Positions 24,628 to 37,795 of a DNA stretch of 64,000 nucleotides are shown piece by piece. Positions within the stretch are counted from its first letter, which is position 1. Every line of letters begins with the position of its first letter. The notes below the pieces were generated by a model. The model was not told the DNA's origin. It ran no database searches and saw only the letters and a list, made by a program, of their open reading frames with translations. The DNA lies in contig CACVBU010000711.1 in NCBI GenBank assembly GCA_902728285.1, positions 310,001-374,000 of the forward strand, read 5' to 3'. The translations under genes and the position numbers were made by a program. The DNA is from Clytia hemisphaerica (lineage: Eukaryota > Cnidaria > Hydrozoa > Leptothecata > Clytiidae).

Positions 24628-26064
24628 ATGTCAACGTAGACCGGGTTACAGAGCAAAGATACCTTTATATACTTTTCATAGATATTTAATCATTTTTACT
24701 TTAACGACAACTTTATATTCGAATTTTATATTTCAAAGTGTATTTTAAAAGGCATTTCAAATGTATTATATTTTTTTATTTTTCAAGATTATTGTAAGAT
24801 TTGTAAACTATGAAAGAGAGGCATATAAAATATGTAAACGATGAACGACGTACTAAAAATTTTTGTTACTGTATCGCATTTTTCGTGTTGCCAAATCAAA
24901 CAGTGAGAGCATCTAAATTATGTTCGTGATGACAAATTTGTCAGCTTTATGTCAACAGTAAGTTACTCTCACTACCCATAAGAAGATGACAGCTAATAAT
25001 CATAATGGTCAGTTGAAAATAATATACTTATCAAACAACGTAAGAAGGTTACTAAACTACTTAGGGGAGAAAACCAGAAATTGTTTTAAAAACCGTTGTT
25101 ATGTTAAGCCATTGACGTTATCGAAATACTGTTTTTAATTCTCTTTGTTGCTATAACAAAAATTTGAAGAATTTCAAGCAAGTACCTCAACACTAACAGG
25201 CTAATTAAGTTAATTAGTCTTAATCAACACTACGTTTTTATCGTCCACATGGTAGCTTTAACATAAAAACATAATTTAAGATTTTAACATCTAGTAAGAA
25301 ATCAAAACTGCATGTTAATTGAAATTTAATATTTTATATTTTCTTTATAAATCATAAGAACAGTATCGAGTAAATAAATCTGCAAAAATTTATTCATATG
25401 AATACCATTCAAGAGATTATCAGCCAAAAGTGGGTTTTCTTGGCTAATAATCTCTGAAAGCAATCTACAGTACTAATTATTATGCTTTAGGTTTTACAAA
25501 TAATGTAATAATATAAGGAAGAAGCTATTTACACAAAAAACTTCAATATAAATAAAAACACACCCATTATGTTCGTACAATTGAGATTTATCTAACAAAC
25601 CATTCGCAGGTTGTTGATCGATAAAAATTCTCAGGTATAAAAAAAAAGGTGCTAGGTAAGATCAACGTAAAAAGATCCTCAATTACTTTCTTTAAAATAG
25701 TTTGATTCAATTACAGCAAGTTAGCAGCGTCTTTAAAACGGAAACAAGAAAACGAGACGAATGTATGCGCAAATCAAGTCTACAGTCGACGCTCTCTAAT
25801 TCGACGTTCTAGCATTCGATACGCTCCATTATTCGATAATACTAAAAGTCACAGTCAATTAGAAACTCTTAAACGACGATCTACAATTGGACACACTCTC
25901 ATATTGGATGAAAATCGAATTAGAGAGCGTCAACTTTATTTCTAAGAAAATTTATAAGTCCCAGGTCTACCAACCATAACGATTCATAATAAAGTCTTCT
26001 CGTGTTTGTCAATATAAAAAGTGGAGAAATTGTCTGTAATATCTTTTTAAAGATAAGTACGAGA
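24628..26064. other. Spacer between complexin and SIN3 with a small TIR element
   Basis: AT-rich sequence carrying the 3' untranslated regions of the two converging genes. The only clear structure is the element at 25781-25938. No gene seen. Confidence 0.5.
25781..25938. mobile_element. Pogo/Tc1-mariner-like short TIR element
   Basis: The ends read TACAGTCGACGCTCTCTAAT and, inverted, the same block with two changes (CGAATTAGAGAGCGTCAACT). TA borders and the ACAG start fit Tc1/mariner-pogo non-autonomous elements. Length about 158 bp, non-coding. Confidence 0.65.
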
Positions 26065-29000
26065 TTAGCTCGGCGGTTTAGGAGAAGTTACCGGTGTTTT
26101 ATTAAGGTCTTTAGTGTACACAACTGAATATTTGTTGACCATCAAACCACCGACACGTCCCGAATCTTTCGTCGTTAAACATGGTAGGAAATTCTCAGTT
26201 TGGGCTTTACCGAGGAGCCATTCTTCTGCTTGATGACATTGGTCGCGTGTCGTATTCTCGTGCAGCCAACTGGAATGCTGACTTTCGAATTGATTGTGTA
26301 ATTTCATGTTGATCTTCGGGTGAGACTGAAAATTAAAGAGAAATTTTTGAAAAAAAAAACAACTCAATAAATTCGTCTATCATCATGGCTAAGTTTATAA
26401 GGGCCCGACTTAGATACAGGTAGCTCGCGCTAATTCGAAGCCGAACGTGAAATAGTTCAAATCACAAAGCCACTGTAATTATAGTAGTAAGTGTTTCATG
26501 AGAGTTCGAATTAGCAAGAGTCTACTGTCATTACATCATTCTAGCTGCATAAAAACCAAAATAAAAGGAAGGCGAACACGTGAAAACCAAAGAAAAGAAA
26601 AGAAAAAAGCACCAAGTTGTATTCGGAGAATTCATATTGTGTATTGTGAAGATCAGTAGTTGTTGAGTTACCTTTTGACCTTTGGAGGAGGAATTCTTGC
26701 GATACATAAAGTCGCTTGTTCCAGATACATATTTGATTTTGTAAGAGTTCATACTGATCTTGCATCCTAACCCATTGTGCATGATAACATCAGGGAACAT
26801 CTCGCTGGGAAAACAAGAGATAAAACATTAAAATATACACAGGAAAAAGTATGGAAATCACATGCGTGTGAAAACCAATTTCCGAGCATGTGATCTTGCA
26901 AAAAATCACATGCGTGTGAAAATGCAATTCACAAGCCATCTTTTCTCAACTTAAATGGAGTGTCTGACTAGATCTAAAATCACAAATAGGATTGTTTGTC
27001 TTTCTTAGAGAGAGAGGTTTAATACCCTAAAAGTAACTCACTTCTATTCTATTTAACAAGTGAGAAAAGATGGATTGTGAATTACATTTTCACACGCATG
27101 TGATTTTTTGCAAGATCACATGCTCGGAAATTGGTTTTCACACGCATGTGATTCACGGATTTTTTCCTGTGATAAACAGGCCTAAATTCATTACATGGTA
27201 ATATTTATTGCAAAAATTTGAATCACAAGAATTGAGAATAAAACGAAAAAAGAAGAAAACAAACCTTTCTTTTTCTTGCACGTCTTTTGGCTCAGGAGTA
27301 ATAGCAGGTCTTTCATCACTTGGTAAAGTTACGATTTCTTTCTCTTTCTCGTCCTTTTCTTCTTTCGCCACTTCTTTCATTTCCACATCCTCTTCTTTCG
27401 CCGCTTCCTCATCCTCATTCTTCTCTGCTTCTTCGTTCTCCTCCTTCTTTATTTCCACTGGTTTTTCACTCTCTTCTTCGTTCTTTTCTTTACTCTCCTT
27501 TTCGTCAATTGTATTTGATTCTTTTTCGTTCTGCGCATCTTCGACACGTTTGCGAATTACCCTTGCATTCCTACAAATATGTGAGAGCATCAATGTTTTA
27601 CAATTAACAAGTTAATTTGTGGTAGAGGAGACAATCATTCGTCATTGGAAATGGCTAAGTCTTCCTGTCACAGTAACGACTAGTTCACGAAACCCTTTTT
27701 TACTTGAAGACTACAGTCGATCATAGCGTCGCCATTCACAAGTCTCTGAATTTTCTTTTTTATGTCGGTTCATCTAGGCTTATCGTTTAACCGACCAATT
27801 TAAAGCAGAACAAAGTTCCCTACCTTAGTAAGAAAATGGGTTTCTTCAGTAAATGATCCCTCAGCTCTGTCACGATCTCTGAACTACCAATATATTTCTC
27901 AATGTAATCCGACCATTTCTGAAACACAAAAAAACATTTTCATCACTAAAATACATTTTGCTCAAGGGGCGCAAACATCAAAATGCTCATGGCTGCGCGC
28001 ATCACCAGAATTGATTTTGATATAGGGGATGCGTATCGTGTATAAAATTCCCGTCCGAGAGCTGCCGAGATTTACCCCATTGTGGGGTTACCTATTTCAA
28101 TTTTCTAAAAAAATATCAGAAATCCAATGATTATATTAATCTCAAGCCAAAAATTTAATGAAATTTAAATATCTCTCATATAAAAATCAAAAACCAAGCT
28201 AATCAGGTTTCTAAAACTAAAAAACACAAGGACTTAGACTTAGAGGTAAGGAATGTTGTTTTCGAACGTTCCCGTATAAATGATAACGTCATCAATGGAA
28301 GAATTTTTACCTCGATTTCGTTTTGGTCCTCGGACTGATCATCTTCAGTGGGTAGTAACTCGAAAGTCACTTTGCATGATGTCTTGTTTTTGTGCTATAA
28401 GCGCAAAAAGATGATTCTTGTTTAAAGCATGTTTTTTTTTTCTAAAAACGTCTAGAATCTCTAATAGCCAATTGAGGCAAAATTTACTGTTTTTTCTAAG
28501 GAAGTGTGTACTAGAAAAATGGTATGAGATTAAAAAGGGGACAGTTTCCTTGAAAGATATTAAAAAAGCTTGTGAAAATCATGGGTCAATTCTTTCCCTG
28601 GTAGATCAATTTGTGGAAGGATCTTTCATTACCAAATAGATTTTGTAGCAATTCTCATCAACCAATAGATTTTCGACTTTCTTTTGATATGAGAGTTCGA
28701 AAGGCGTGCGAGCAGTGGCAGTGACGGAGGGTCCGCCCGCCGCCTTGTTTTTCTTCTCTTGTTTAAAGATGTCCATCAATTTTAAACTGGTCTCGTCCGT
28801 CACCAGTGAATGTAACTGTGAAGAAAAAAAAAGATTTGAATTGAGCAAATTAAAAAAGCTGGTTTGGAGGATAGTGGTAAACTATAGTGGATTATTGCTT
28901 TCCTAGAAAAGAAACTCATTTCATTCTGATTTTAACGAAAGCGTTTCGACAACGACGCGCTTAGACTGATGAAAGGTTACAGTACCTGTCTGACGATGTT

Positions 29001-32000
29001 TTGGATCAATTTATCCATGGTGAAAGCGACGAAGGAGTTGACACCAAACGTTTCACGCAGTGTATCCTCGTACTGGTTCGTCTCCAGTTGACCTGGAAGT
29101 GTTAGTGTGAAATTTAAGAATCAATCTAATCACAAAAATGCAAGTGAGTTACTTTTGGGTACCTAATAACTGTCCCTCTGGTAATCGATTTTTTGCGGAC
29201 AGGACATTGTTACTCCTCTCAGTGGAGAAGAAACCTATAAAAAGCTGCAAATTATTTGAATCTCTCCTGCAATTCTATTGGTCATTAACCTATCACAACA
29301 CAGAGGACGTCGACTCACCGTCTAACAGATTTTTAACCATATCTTGAAAGGCAGGGTAAAAGTCTTCCACGTCAGTGACAGCCGGTTTTTTGAGACGTAA
29401 CGCTTCAGCTGTTCCTTCATGGCGGTATTTCCTATCGCGAGCTTCGAATGAAGCTACCTTCATTGCTTGCTTGTACATCTTCAGTAAACGTTCGCATAAC
29501 ATCTGAGGGAAAACATGGTACATATTTTTGGTCAAGGTCAAAAGTTGGCGAAGGAAAAAGAATAAGACTTTTCAAATCAGAGAAAAGTTGGCAACTTTAA
29601 AAAACACAATGAGAAAAACGGCTTCTTTATAGTATTCGAGCCACAAGTTACAATTCTTGTCTAGATGGTATAGATTATAATTAATTCCAACATGTAAAAA
29701 TTTTTCGCCCACAAATCAAACTTTTCTTGAAGTTGTTATATACCCAAACGATACTGAATGGTCAACAATTGTAAAGTATTTCATATGGGTATTTACGGAA
29801 AAAAACACAAACTAGTCAAAATTACCTGATGCAGTCTTAACAAGATGTACCACGTGTTATTGACGAAGAAAAGGTTGTAAAAGTCGTCTGCATTCTCCTC
29901 TTTAATGAGCGTTGAAGGACTCAAAACAGCCTCTTTATCCTTACTGGAAGATTTACTCGGTGTGTTTGTAGATTCCGGTGATTTTACGGAAGGGGCGGTG
30001 GCGTCCGGCATTTCTTCATCCGCGTCCTGTTCATCGTCACTCAGTTCGCCGGGCGACGCGAAAAACATTTCTTGTAAGAAGATGAGAAGAATGCTTTTGA
30101 TTTTTGTTTTGTCTTCTTTGTGGATGCCCGTCTGTCGTTTCATGTGGTGGATGATGAGGGCGGTGGCGTCCTCCAACAATGAAGCATCCTAAAAAATTAA
30201 AGTGTTTGGAAAGAGTCTTCTGACTGTGTAAAAAATCTCATCAACGCGATAAACTGGTTATGTTTTGACAGTGAGAATATTGTTTTCAAACTTTAATGTT
30301 TTAAGCTGTTTTTTTGGAATAACCAGAACTTGTACATTGAGAGTATTCATAACTGGAACCTCTATTACTCGAATATTTACTTAATTCGAACGGAATTCGT
30401 TGGCACCGTAAACTCTTACAAAAAACCTCTACAACTCGAATCTTCATAACTCGAATGTTCTCTTAACTCGAACGGTTTTGTTGGTTCCTTGAGAGAATGT
30501 TAAGCTTATTTATGTCTCAATAACTCGAACTCTCAATACATAAAATAAATTTATTATGATTGATAGGATTTATTGCATGGTAGCTTCAACTGTTCAAAAC
30601 TTTGTGATAGCCTCGAGGTCACATTTTCCTATGGTGTTTACCCGGGGGCTCTTTTAGTAACTTCGTGATTTAATTTTGGAGCTCGAGACGAACTGTCAGT
30701 TGTGCAGATTATTTTTGAGTCAGACCTTACATTATAAGTAATATTCATCCACCTATAACACCACCTATAAAATTCTCTTACTGGTGAAGTCTCTATAACT
30801 CGAATGTCTCCATAACTCGAGTGTGTCCTTAACTCAAACACGTTTCATGGTCCCTTCAGTTAACAATGCCTTATAAACCATACTCCAAAACTCGAAATTT
30901 CCTTAACTCGTTTATGTCCCCTTGCGTGTTCGAGTTATGGAGACTCAACTGTATATCACACAATGAAAGACTTAAATGTTATTACTTACCGGATAGGAGA
31001 ATTCGAAATGTGGTCCGACAATTTCCGCATTTCCATCTTCCATTTGATCTGTTCGCTACAAATCACAAAGAAAAGATCGTTATTGTTTAGATTTCCAATC
31101 GATCAGTTGGACACTTTTTAACATGTACCTTCTTTGAGAGATGCCGCTAGATCTACTCAAAACTCAAACTTATTCATTCAAACTTATTGACAAAGACTGG
31201 GGGACTCATTGTATTGTAAACTAAATCAAATTACTCTTTGGTTGGTTGACCGAAGGATTTTAAAATTGACAAAAAATTTAAAGTACTGAATTTTGAAAGC
31301 AAAAGATTATCGAATGAATGTCAAACCTCTTCCAGGATTTGTTCGATCTCTCGCACCAAGCTCTTCGGACGAATGTTTTTCAAATCGTTCTGCTTGAAAT
31401 TGATGCCTTGGTGATCCAATGACTGAAACAGAAATTCAAAGGTTAGCGTTAAAAGGAACGAGACTAAACAGAGATAAATAAGATCAAGTTTTCTTAAAAA
31501 CAAGTGATTTAAAATTCCGTGCAGTCTTTAAATCCTCTTCTTCTATCCTCGTTTTGAATTGTAAACAGTACATACCTTGAGGTAGTATTTTTCGTTTTGA
31601 TCTCTCCAAATTTTGTTGAATTGTTTCTGAGCGGTTCTCCATTCTTCATCTTTTTGTTTCAGACGTTTGAGCACAAGGGGAAGGACAACGTGTGGTGTTT
31701 TCTTCAATCCGTCGATCACTTCTGGTGATTTGTCACCGTATATTCTAGATTAAAAAAAAACACAGAGTATGTGTAGCAATTCAGATCATGTTCAGACGTT
31801 ACAATTCCGTTCCGTTCCAAAACGAAATGAAGCCATTCTATTGGTTACATTCAAGTTTTATGTCACTTCTAACCAATAGATTGGCTTCATTTCGTTTCGG
31901 AGCAAAACGGAACAGTCACGTGCGAACATGGTCTCAAAGTTAACGTACCTTCTATCGTTTGCTTACATTGTATTTCAAAACTCTCCCCAACTTTCACACC

Positions 32001-35000
32001 GCGCAGGCATAAATTTGATTAAATCCTTTTGTTTTTCTTAAGAAAGGTGTTGGTAGTGGTCAAAGATTTTAATTCCTTTTTTAGTCAGATTAAAGTTCTT
32101 AAATGTGAGGATACTTTCAAATGAAGGGTGTAGAAGAAATCTCACCTGTAGATAGCTTTCTTGTGAATAATATCTGACGTTCCACCCAAGGAATTGTCCA
32201 ATCGAAACTTCTGCTGATCATCAGAACTCATTCGTGAAAGTTTCTTTTGAACACCCTCTAATACTTTAATAGTGCAGAGGTTGGTTTCTATGACAACATC
32301 CAATTCGAAACGCTCATCTTCACACTTGTAAATGTATTCTTCGTATTGTGTTTTGCGGGTTCCAGGGAACTGTGTGTCTTCTGACCAGGAGGGGAGGGAA
32401 ACCCATGTGTCGTTCAGAACTTCTTTACATAGTTGCGTTCGACCAACACATTTTGGTTGGACGTATGTGTTTGGATAGGCACGATAGCTGGCTCCACTTC
32501 TCTTGCATGACGCAAAATCTAAAGAAAGAAAATATAATTTGATGATTTTTACTAGACTTTGAACACACGACTTTATTCAATTTCGACTTAAACCAAACTG
32601 CTGATGAAAGACCTGCTCAGCCCTTAACAGCCTTTTATATTTGACCTTTAAAGAGTATAAAGAATTTGACAAAGAAAAGCTGTTCAGAATAGCAAACAAT
32701 TTTCTTAAAAAATGGCTTACCGATTTCAAGATGAGCTAATTCTCCACCAGTACCTCTATCTTTAAAAGTGGTTATGTTGGTTTCTGTCTGCTGGTTTTCT
32801 TTGTAGCCTAAGAAGACTTTGAACCAAGTGAAAAGATCAGGGAATTTCCCAAGGAAAGTGGTAGTCAGTTGAATGAGCTCTGATCGAGTAATCACTTCAC
32901 TGTTAAACAATACAAGACATCTCAAGAAGTTCTCATACACTTCAGGACTCTTCAATGCTTTTCGAACTTTCTCAAAGAAAGCAAATTCACTGAAATTTCC
33001 AAGTTTAATAGCTTCAGCAAGTGTGACATCCTTTAATGCAGATTTGTGTCTTTTCTTGAGATGCTTATCACCCCCTGATTCGCCTTTGGTTTCTGTTTCC
33101 ATGGCATCAGTATTGTTATTGTTGTTACTGCTATTATTGTTCTTGGAACTGTTTGAGCTTTGCAAGCTTGGGATTGGTTTTTTCGGTTTGCTTGACATAC
33201 TTTTTGATGAAGAGTTATTTGAAGAACTTTTCTTTGATAAAGGTTGATAGGAAGGAATAGGAGCTGTACTCAAAGCATTGACTCCTGAAGAAAACGAAGA
33301 GCCTGTTGCATCCGGAAGAAACTGACTGAACTCTTTTAATAAATCTTCTTGCTTATTGAACAGTTTTGCAACTTGTGCATACACCTCAGATGCAAGCTTT
33401 CCTTCTCTATTGAAGACTTCCTGCTCTTGAAGAGGTCGGCCATATTGATCCACACTGTTTTCCTTGATGGCTTTCTGTTCAGTCTGATAATTGTTGAGAA
33501 TGTCTAGAAACTTCTGATAAACCTCTGGCTGTCCTTGAAATCTGTTCTTGATCTTTGTCACATAATTGATAGCATGGTGTTGAGCCTGGAATGCGACAGT
33601 GAAAAGTTAAGAACACAGGGAATATGTTATAGTTCTTCACAATGCTTACAAATATATCCTGACTCTGATCTGATTTGTTGAAGCATGATTACTTTAGACG
33701 TACGAAAGTTTCAATCTAATCCAAGAAGTATTTTATCCCTGTTAGCCATTTTTTTGTGTGAAAATTTTTATTGCTGTCTTAATTTGTGTAATTCTATGCT
33801 TGCTAAAAAGATTTATTCTTTTAATTTTCAGGCTTTTTGAAACTTTATGCTCGCAAAAGTTTGTATATACACCTAAAGTAGTTTCAATTTGGGAAATTTG
33901 CACAGCTTTGACACGATTCATACTAGGCTTTTAAAGTACAGTTCAAAACTAGGGGAAGGGGCTTTTCTGTACCAACCTTTAATTTAACAAAATATTCAAA
34001 CATCGAAGACAAAGGTAAACAAATCTAGGTTGAAATCAGATTTTTTTTCAAACATATTTAGAAACAAAAGCTTCATTTACCTGTGTTTGGGACTGCATTC
34101 CTGCGGATTGCAGTGGAAGAGCAACACTTGGTGGCACACTTGGAGATGTAGTTTTAGCGGTGACTCCACTTGATAATGCAATGGCAACAGAGGCTGTTGG
34201 AGATTTGGGAACAGAGGTGGTGGAAGTCATGGTGATTGTGGATGAATTTGAAGTAGATGTTCCTGGGGATGTAGAAACTGCCACTCCTGATGTTGTGTTG
34301 TTCTGCAATGGTAAAAGAAATTCAATTTCAAAAGTTGATAATAATGTGGTATATATGTGGAAATATGCTGCTAGAATAAAAAAAGTAAAATTCTTCCTCA
34401 AAATCAGTATTAATTGAGAAAGAAAAAGGATGATTATATGTCTGTTTTCAAAAATTTTCAAGAAGGAAGGCCTGCCAAACTCAAAGTAAGGGGTTAGAAC
34501 AGAGGATATTAAAAACCTTTTGTGAGGGTTGGGTTGGTGCAGCGATCAATCCAGATCCAGATATAAGATGTGTTGTAGTACCGGTGGGTGCACAAACATT
34601 GACTGTGTTGATATCTGTCAAACTGACTTCAATTTTGTAGCCAGGTGGTAAAAATGTATTGAAACCAACAATCAAGTCTGGATGACCTTTGAATAATGCT
34701 GAAACACGACTAATCACTCCAGGTGTATCAATTCTGAAAGAAGAAACAAAAAAGATTCAACAATTGAGAAATAATCTATTCTCAAATTAAACAAAAAGCT
34801 TGTAAGAGCAATTCTGCTGTGTCTACTAAATATTTTTTTACCATATTGTAGCTGATTTTTCCAAGATCAGATCTACTCTGAATTCTACTGCGTACTGGTT
34901 ATGAAAAATTATCAAATTTATCAAAGATCATTTTTCATTTAATAGACAACAACAATTTCAAATGACTGATCTTTTTTTGCTAAATAAAACCTTTCGCTAA

Positions 35001-36434
35001 AAGTCCCTTTCCCTTTCTATACTGGATTGCAATAAATTTGGAATAAAACTTACGTTTGTGATTTAAACTCTTTCATGATGTCAAGAAACTCATTGTATAC
35101 CTGAAATAAGCATCAAAATTTAAAGGACATCATCCAATTTATCTCTACCATTTGCTTACAAAGCATGCTTTGTAAACAGAAGAAATGGCCTCATTTTTAT
35201 ATCATAAAAATTATCTTTAAAGTAATATATCAATAAAGAATTAACCAGGAAAATAATAAAAAACATTGTTTTTCAGTTGCTTGTATTAGTATTAAGGCTT
35301 TTTGAAAAAAGTCGATAATAGCTCCTTACCTGTGGTTGATTGCCAAATTGAAGTTTTACTTGATCTAAATATGACAAAGCATCTTCAACCTAAACAAAAG
35401 AAAATGAAAGTCATTCCCCTACTTATTCAGGCATTATTTAATTTGATCATGCAACCTTACATACAAAACTGGAAGGTAAACAAGCACTTATAAGGTTTGG
35501 GTAAAAAAGAAATCAGTTCAGGTTTTTTTTCAGTGACTTACTTTTAATCTTTGATATTGTTGTTGTCCCGCGGCTGTTGGAGGGTGAGTTGCATTTGGCG
35601 TAAGAGTTTGGTATGCAGGCTACAGGAACAAATTAAATTTTCTCTTAGTTTTTGAAAACTTTAAAAGGCATTATTAATGTTAGAATTATTTGCTTTATTT
35701 TGGAAACCTTTTATTAACAAAAAAAAAAAAAAAAAGATCCTTCCGAAGACCTTCTCACTTACCTTTGATTGCTGGTGTGCAGGCGGACCTTGTGGTGTTA
35801 GATGTGTTGGCGGTGTTAGATGTGTTGGTGGTGCAACTGGTTGTGGTGCTGCCGGCCTTAAAAAAGATTACGTAATCATAAAATTATAATGGTAAAAATA
35901 GTGCTTGAGTATCGCACATTTGAATGTTTCTAATGCAAGTCTATTGATATGGAAATCAAGACATCACAATGTTGTCTTCTTTTGGAAAGATTTAAAACAA
36001 AAATAAGGCAATTTTAAAGTTAAAAATTCCACTATTTAAAATGAGTAATCGAAATTCAAAATAACATAAGCTGAGGCACATTAAAGTTTTTCACTCTCCT
36101 ATGCAAGTAAGAAATTCAAATTCAAGTTTAGGTAAAAAAAGTTTCAAATTACTGATATAAACAAAGTCACTTCAATCTGCTTCAATATCTATTTCTAAAA
36201 AATAGAAATAAAAACTTACGGTGGATTTGCAACAGGTAAGTGTGGTGTTTGGAATGGTGGTCTTGGTAAATTTTCCCGCATTTGTTCAAAGGAATGTGCT
36301 AACTGCCCAGGCAAAACGGGATGTGGAAAGTTTGAATGGGTTGGCGGGTGTGGTGCACCTGTCAAACCTGGAGGAGGCCCAGGAACAGGTCGCCTTGGGC
36401 CATATGGATCAGGATCATCATGACTTCTTTTCAT
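26065..36434 (-). CDS. SIN3A: SIN3 family transcriptional co-repressor
   Basis: SIN3 is the nuclear scaffold that joins DNA-bound repressors to histone deacetylases. Exons on the minus strand: 36434-36220 (ATG), 35856-35763, 35619-35542, 35389-35330, 35100-35054, 34733-34517, 34302-34081, 33585-32721, 32518-32146, 31744-31576, 31422-31327, 31055-30990, 30188-29826, 29502-29319, 29092-28986, 28815-28633, 28394-28311, 27918-27824, 27580-27265, 26804-26672, 26325-26065. PAH1 spans exons 3-6 ([36 protein letters not shown]). PAH2 ([20 protein letters not shown]) and PAH3 ([20 protein letters not shown]) share the 865-bp exon. The HDAC-interacting region starts at [20 protein letters not shown] and includes [14 protein letters not shown]. 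An acidic Glu/Lys linker occupies 27580-27265. SIN3A versus SIN3B cannot be told apart; likely one ancestral gene. Confidence 0.96.
26415..26528. mobile_element. Pogo-like short TIR element in a SIN3 intron
   Basis: TACAGGTAGCTCGCGCTAAT on the left and GCAAGAGTCTACTGT on the right share CTAATTCGAA / TTCGAATTAG next to ACAG/CTGT ends. About 114 bp, in the last SIN3 intron. Confidence 0.5.
26838..27171. mobile_element. TIR element with about 115-bp arms in a SIN3 intron
   Basis: The arms 26838-26955 and 27060-27171 are nearly perfect inverted copies. They contain ATCACATGCGTGTGAAAA twice each and end CACAGGAAAAA / TTTTTCCTGTG. A 7-bp block near the left end differs. In the SIN3 pre-mRNA it would form a stem of more than 100 bp. 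Confidence 0.75.
29157..29215. mobile_element. Fragment of a GGTACCTAATA-ended element
   Basis: The sequence GGGTACCTAATA followed by TGTCCCTCTGGTAAT and AGGACATTGTTACTCC matches, with decay, the left half of the element at 47894-48166. It lies in a SIN3 intron and has no right end. Confidence 0.5.
30332..30957. mobile_element. Element rich in TAACTCGAA repeats in a SIN3 intron
   Basis: About a dozen copies of (A)TAACTCGAA or its complement lie in two clusters (30340-30480 and 30780-30950). The right end, GAGTTATGGAGACTCAACTGTA, read in reverse is TACAGTTGAGTCTCC, a typical pogo/Tc1-mariner style end. The left end (TACATTGAGAGTATTC) is a decayed match. No transposase is visible. Confidence 0.55.
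31787..31930. mobile_element. Foldback TIR element of about 144 bp in a SIN3 intron
   Basis: Left half GTTCCAAAACGAAATGAAGC and its complement on the right flank a short loop; the ends are CATGTTC / GAACATG. The arms cover about 55 bp. Non-coding. Confidence 0.65.
33690..33880. mobile_element. Short TIR element, TACTTTA family, member 2
   Basis: Begins TACTTTAGACGTACGAAAGT and ends with the imperfect complement AAAAGTTTGTATATACACCTAAAGTA-type end (last bases CCTAAAGTA). Smaller and more decayed than the copy at 2407-2832, with shared subterminal words. Lies in the SIN3 intron between the PAH2/3 exon and the Ser/Thr-rich exon. Confidence 0.6.
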
Positions 36435-37795
36435 TTTATCTTAATCTTATCACCAAAATGTTGCATTTGAATGATCCTTTTTCTAGTTCTAGTATTTATG
36501 AGTATGTGTTAAAATATTAGCTGTCAAAAAAGCATCTCTTATCAATATTTTAGCTTTTCCCAATGTCATGTTAAATATTTTGAAAAGCTGCAACATTAAA
36601 ATAATAATACACTTATACATAATTAGTTAAAATGTTTATGTACTAAATTTTTAAAAAGTTTGTATTTCGGCCTCCGGTCATTTTGAATGAAAACAAAACA
36701 GATTAAAAAGGGCGTCCTATCAGTGAAAGTTATTGTGACTTGCTATGACAGAGAGTATGATTGATAAACTTGGTGGAGTTATCAAAACAAATTTGTTGTC
36801 AAAGAGATTTAACTGTAAGTGAAAATACAGGCCATATATCAACAGTCCCATGTTTCAAACAATCATCCCAAGTTAGAGCAGTTGACGGTACCATATGCTG
36901 CACGCAAGCACTCAAGCTAAAGTCTTGCAAAAGCTAGACAAAAATCAGTTTTTTGAAGTTTGCAAAAAAAACGCCACATAGAAGATCTTTCAATTTCAGT
37001 ATGTGAATAGAACAGTAAAAAATACAACTTTTCTATTTTTCCTTTTTTCTTGCAAAAGTTCTAGGAATGAAAATTAAGGGATAATGATAATTAAATACTA
37101 TCCACTGATGATCTGCGGCACTATCGTAAACCTAGAATTGCTTGGCATACTCTTCGCTTGAGAAGATGATTGACAGATAAAAGTTTTTCATGCGCGCAGA
37201 AGCAAGCGTTCTCGGCTCGATCCTGAGACCGCGCTAAAATGGTAAGTAGATGGAAGTAGTTGGAATGTTTACAAGACTCTTGACAGAAAATCCTTTGTTT
37301 TATTGTCAATGATGACAGTGTGGTTATTAATTTTGTTAGAAGATCTGACAAATTGAGGTTTGGGGCCATCGTCAAAAAAAATCCTTTTTTAATGGCCTCA
37401 GGCTGTTAAGACTCTGACCCCCTCCCCCACTTCCTCTTAACAGCCAAAAAATTCTTGAAAAAAATAAACTTTTAAAGGCCTGAAATTTACCTTTCTTTTT
37501 CTTTATTTCCACGAGAAAACATGTGGTTTTGAGCTGTGACCTTAGGATTTCACCCGAGGCGAGTCAGGGCGGGATAAGAATAGCGGTTGTTACCACGAGG
37601 GCGAGAGAGTGTACTGCCGAATTGGGTCACATGACAAATTATATTTCTCGAAATACGATTGAAAAATATGGTGGAAGTGATGGATTGTATGGTTTCTTAG
37701 TATTTTTTGGGACTTTGGGACACTGCGAGGAGCTTCTATTATTAGTGAGATTTTCCTTCTCTTTTAACTATTTTTGGACGTATAAACGATGACCC

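Noticed and set aside
27208..27615. Ser/Phe-rich plus-strand open frames
   Set aside because: Antisense of the Glu/Lys-rich SIN3 linker exon.
32873..33247. 124-codon plus-strand open frame
   Set aside because: It is antisense to the SIN3 PAH2/PAH3 exon; the Leu runs come from reversed Asn/Ser repeats.
37523..37792. 89-codon open frame also present at 50474-50728
   Set aside because: It is kept because the two segment copies are recent. Two of the few differences change residues, no family is recognised, and no splice partners were found. It may be promoter or untranslated sequence.
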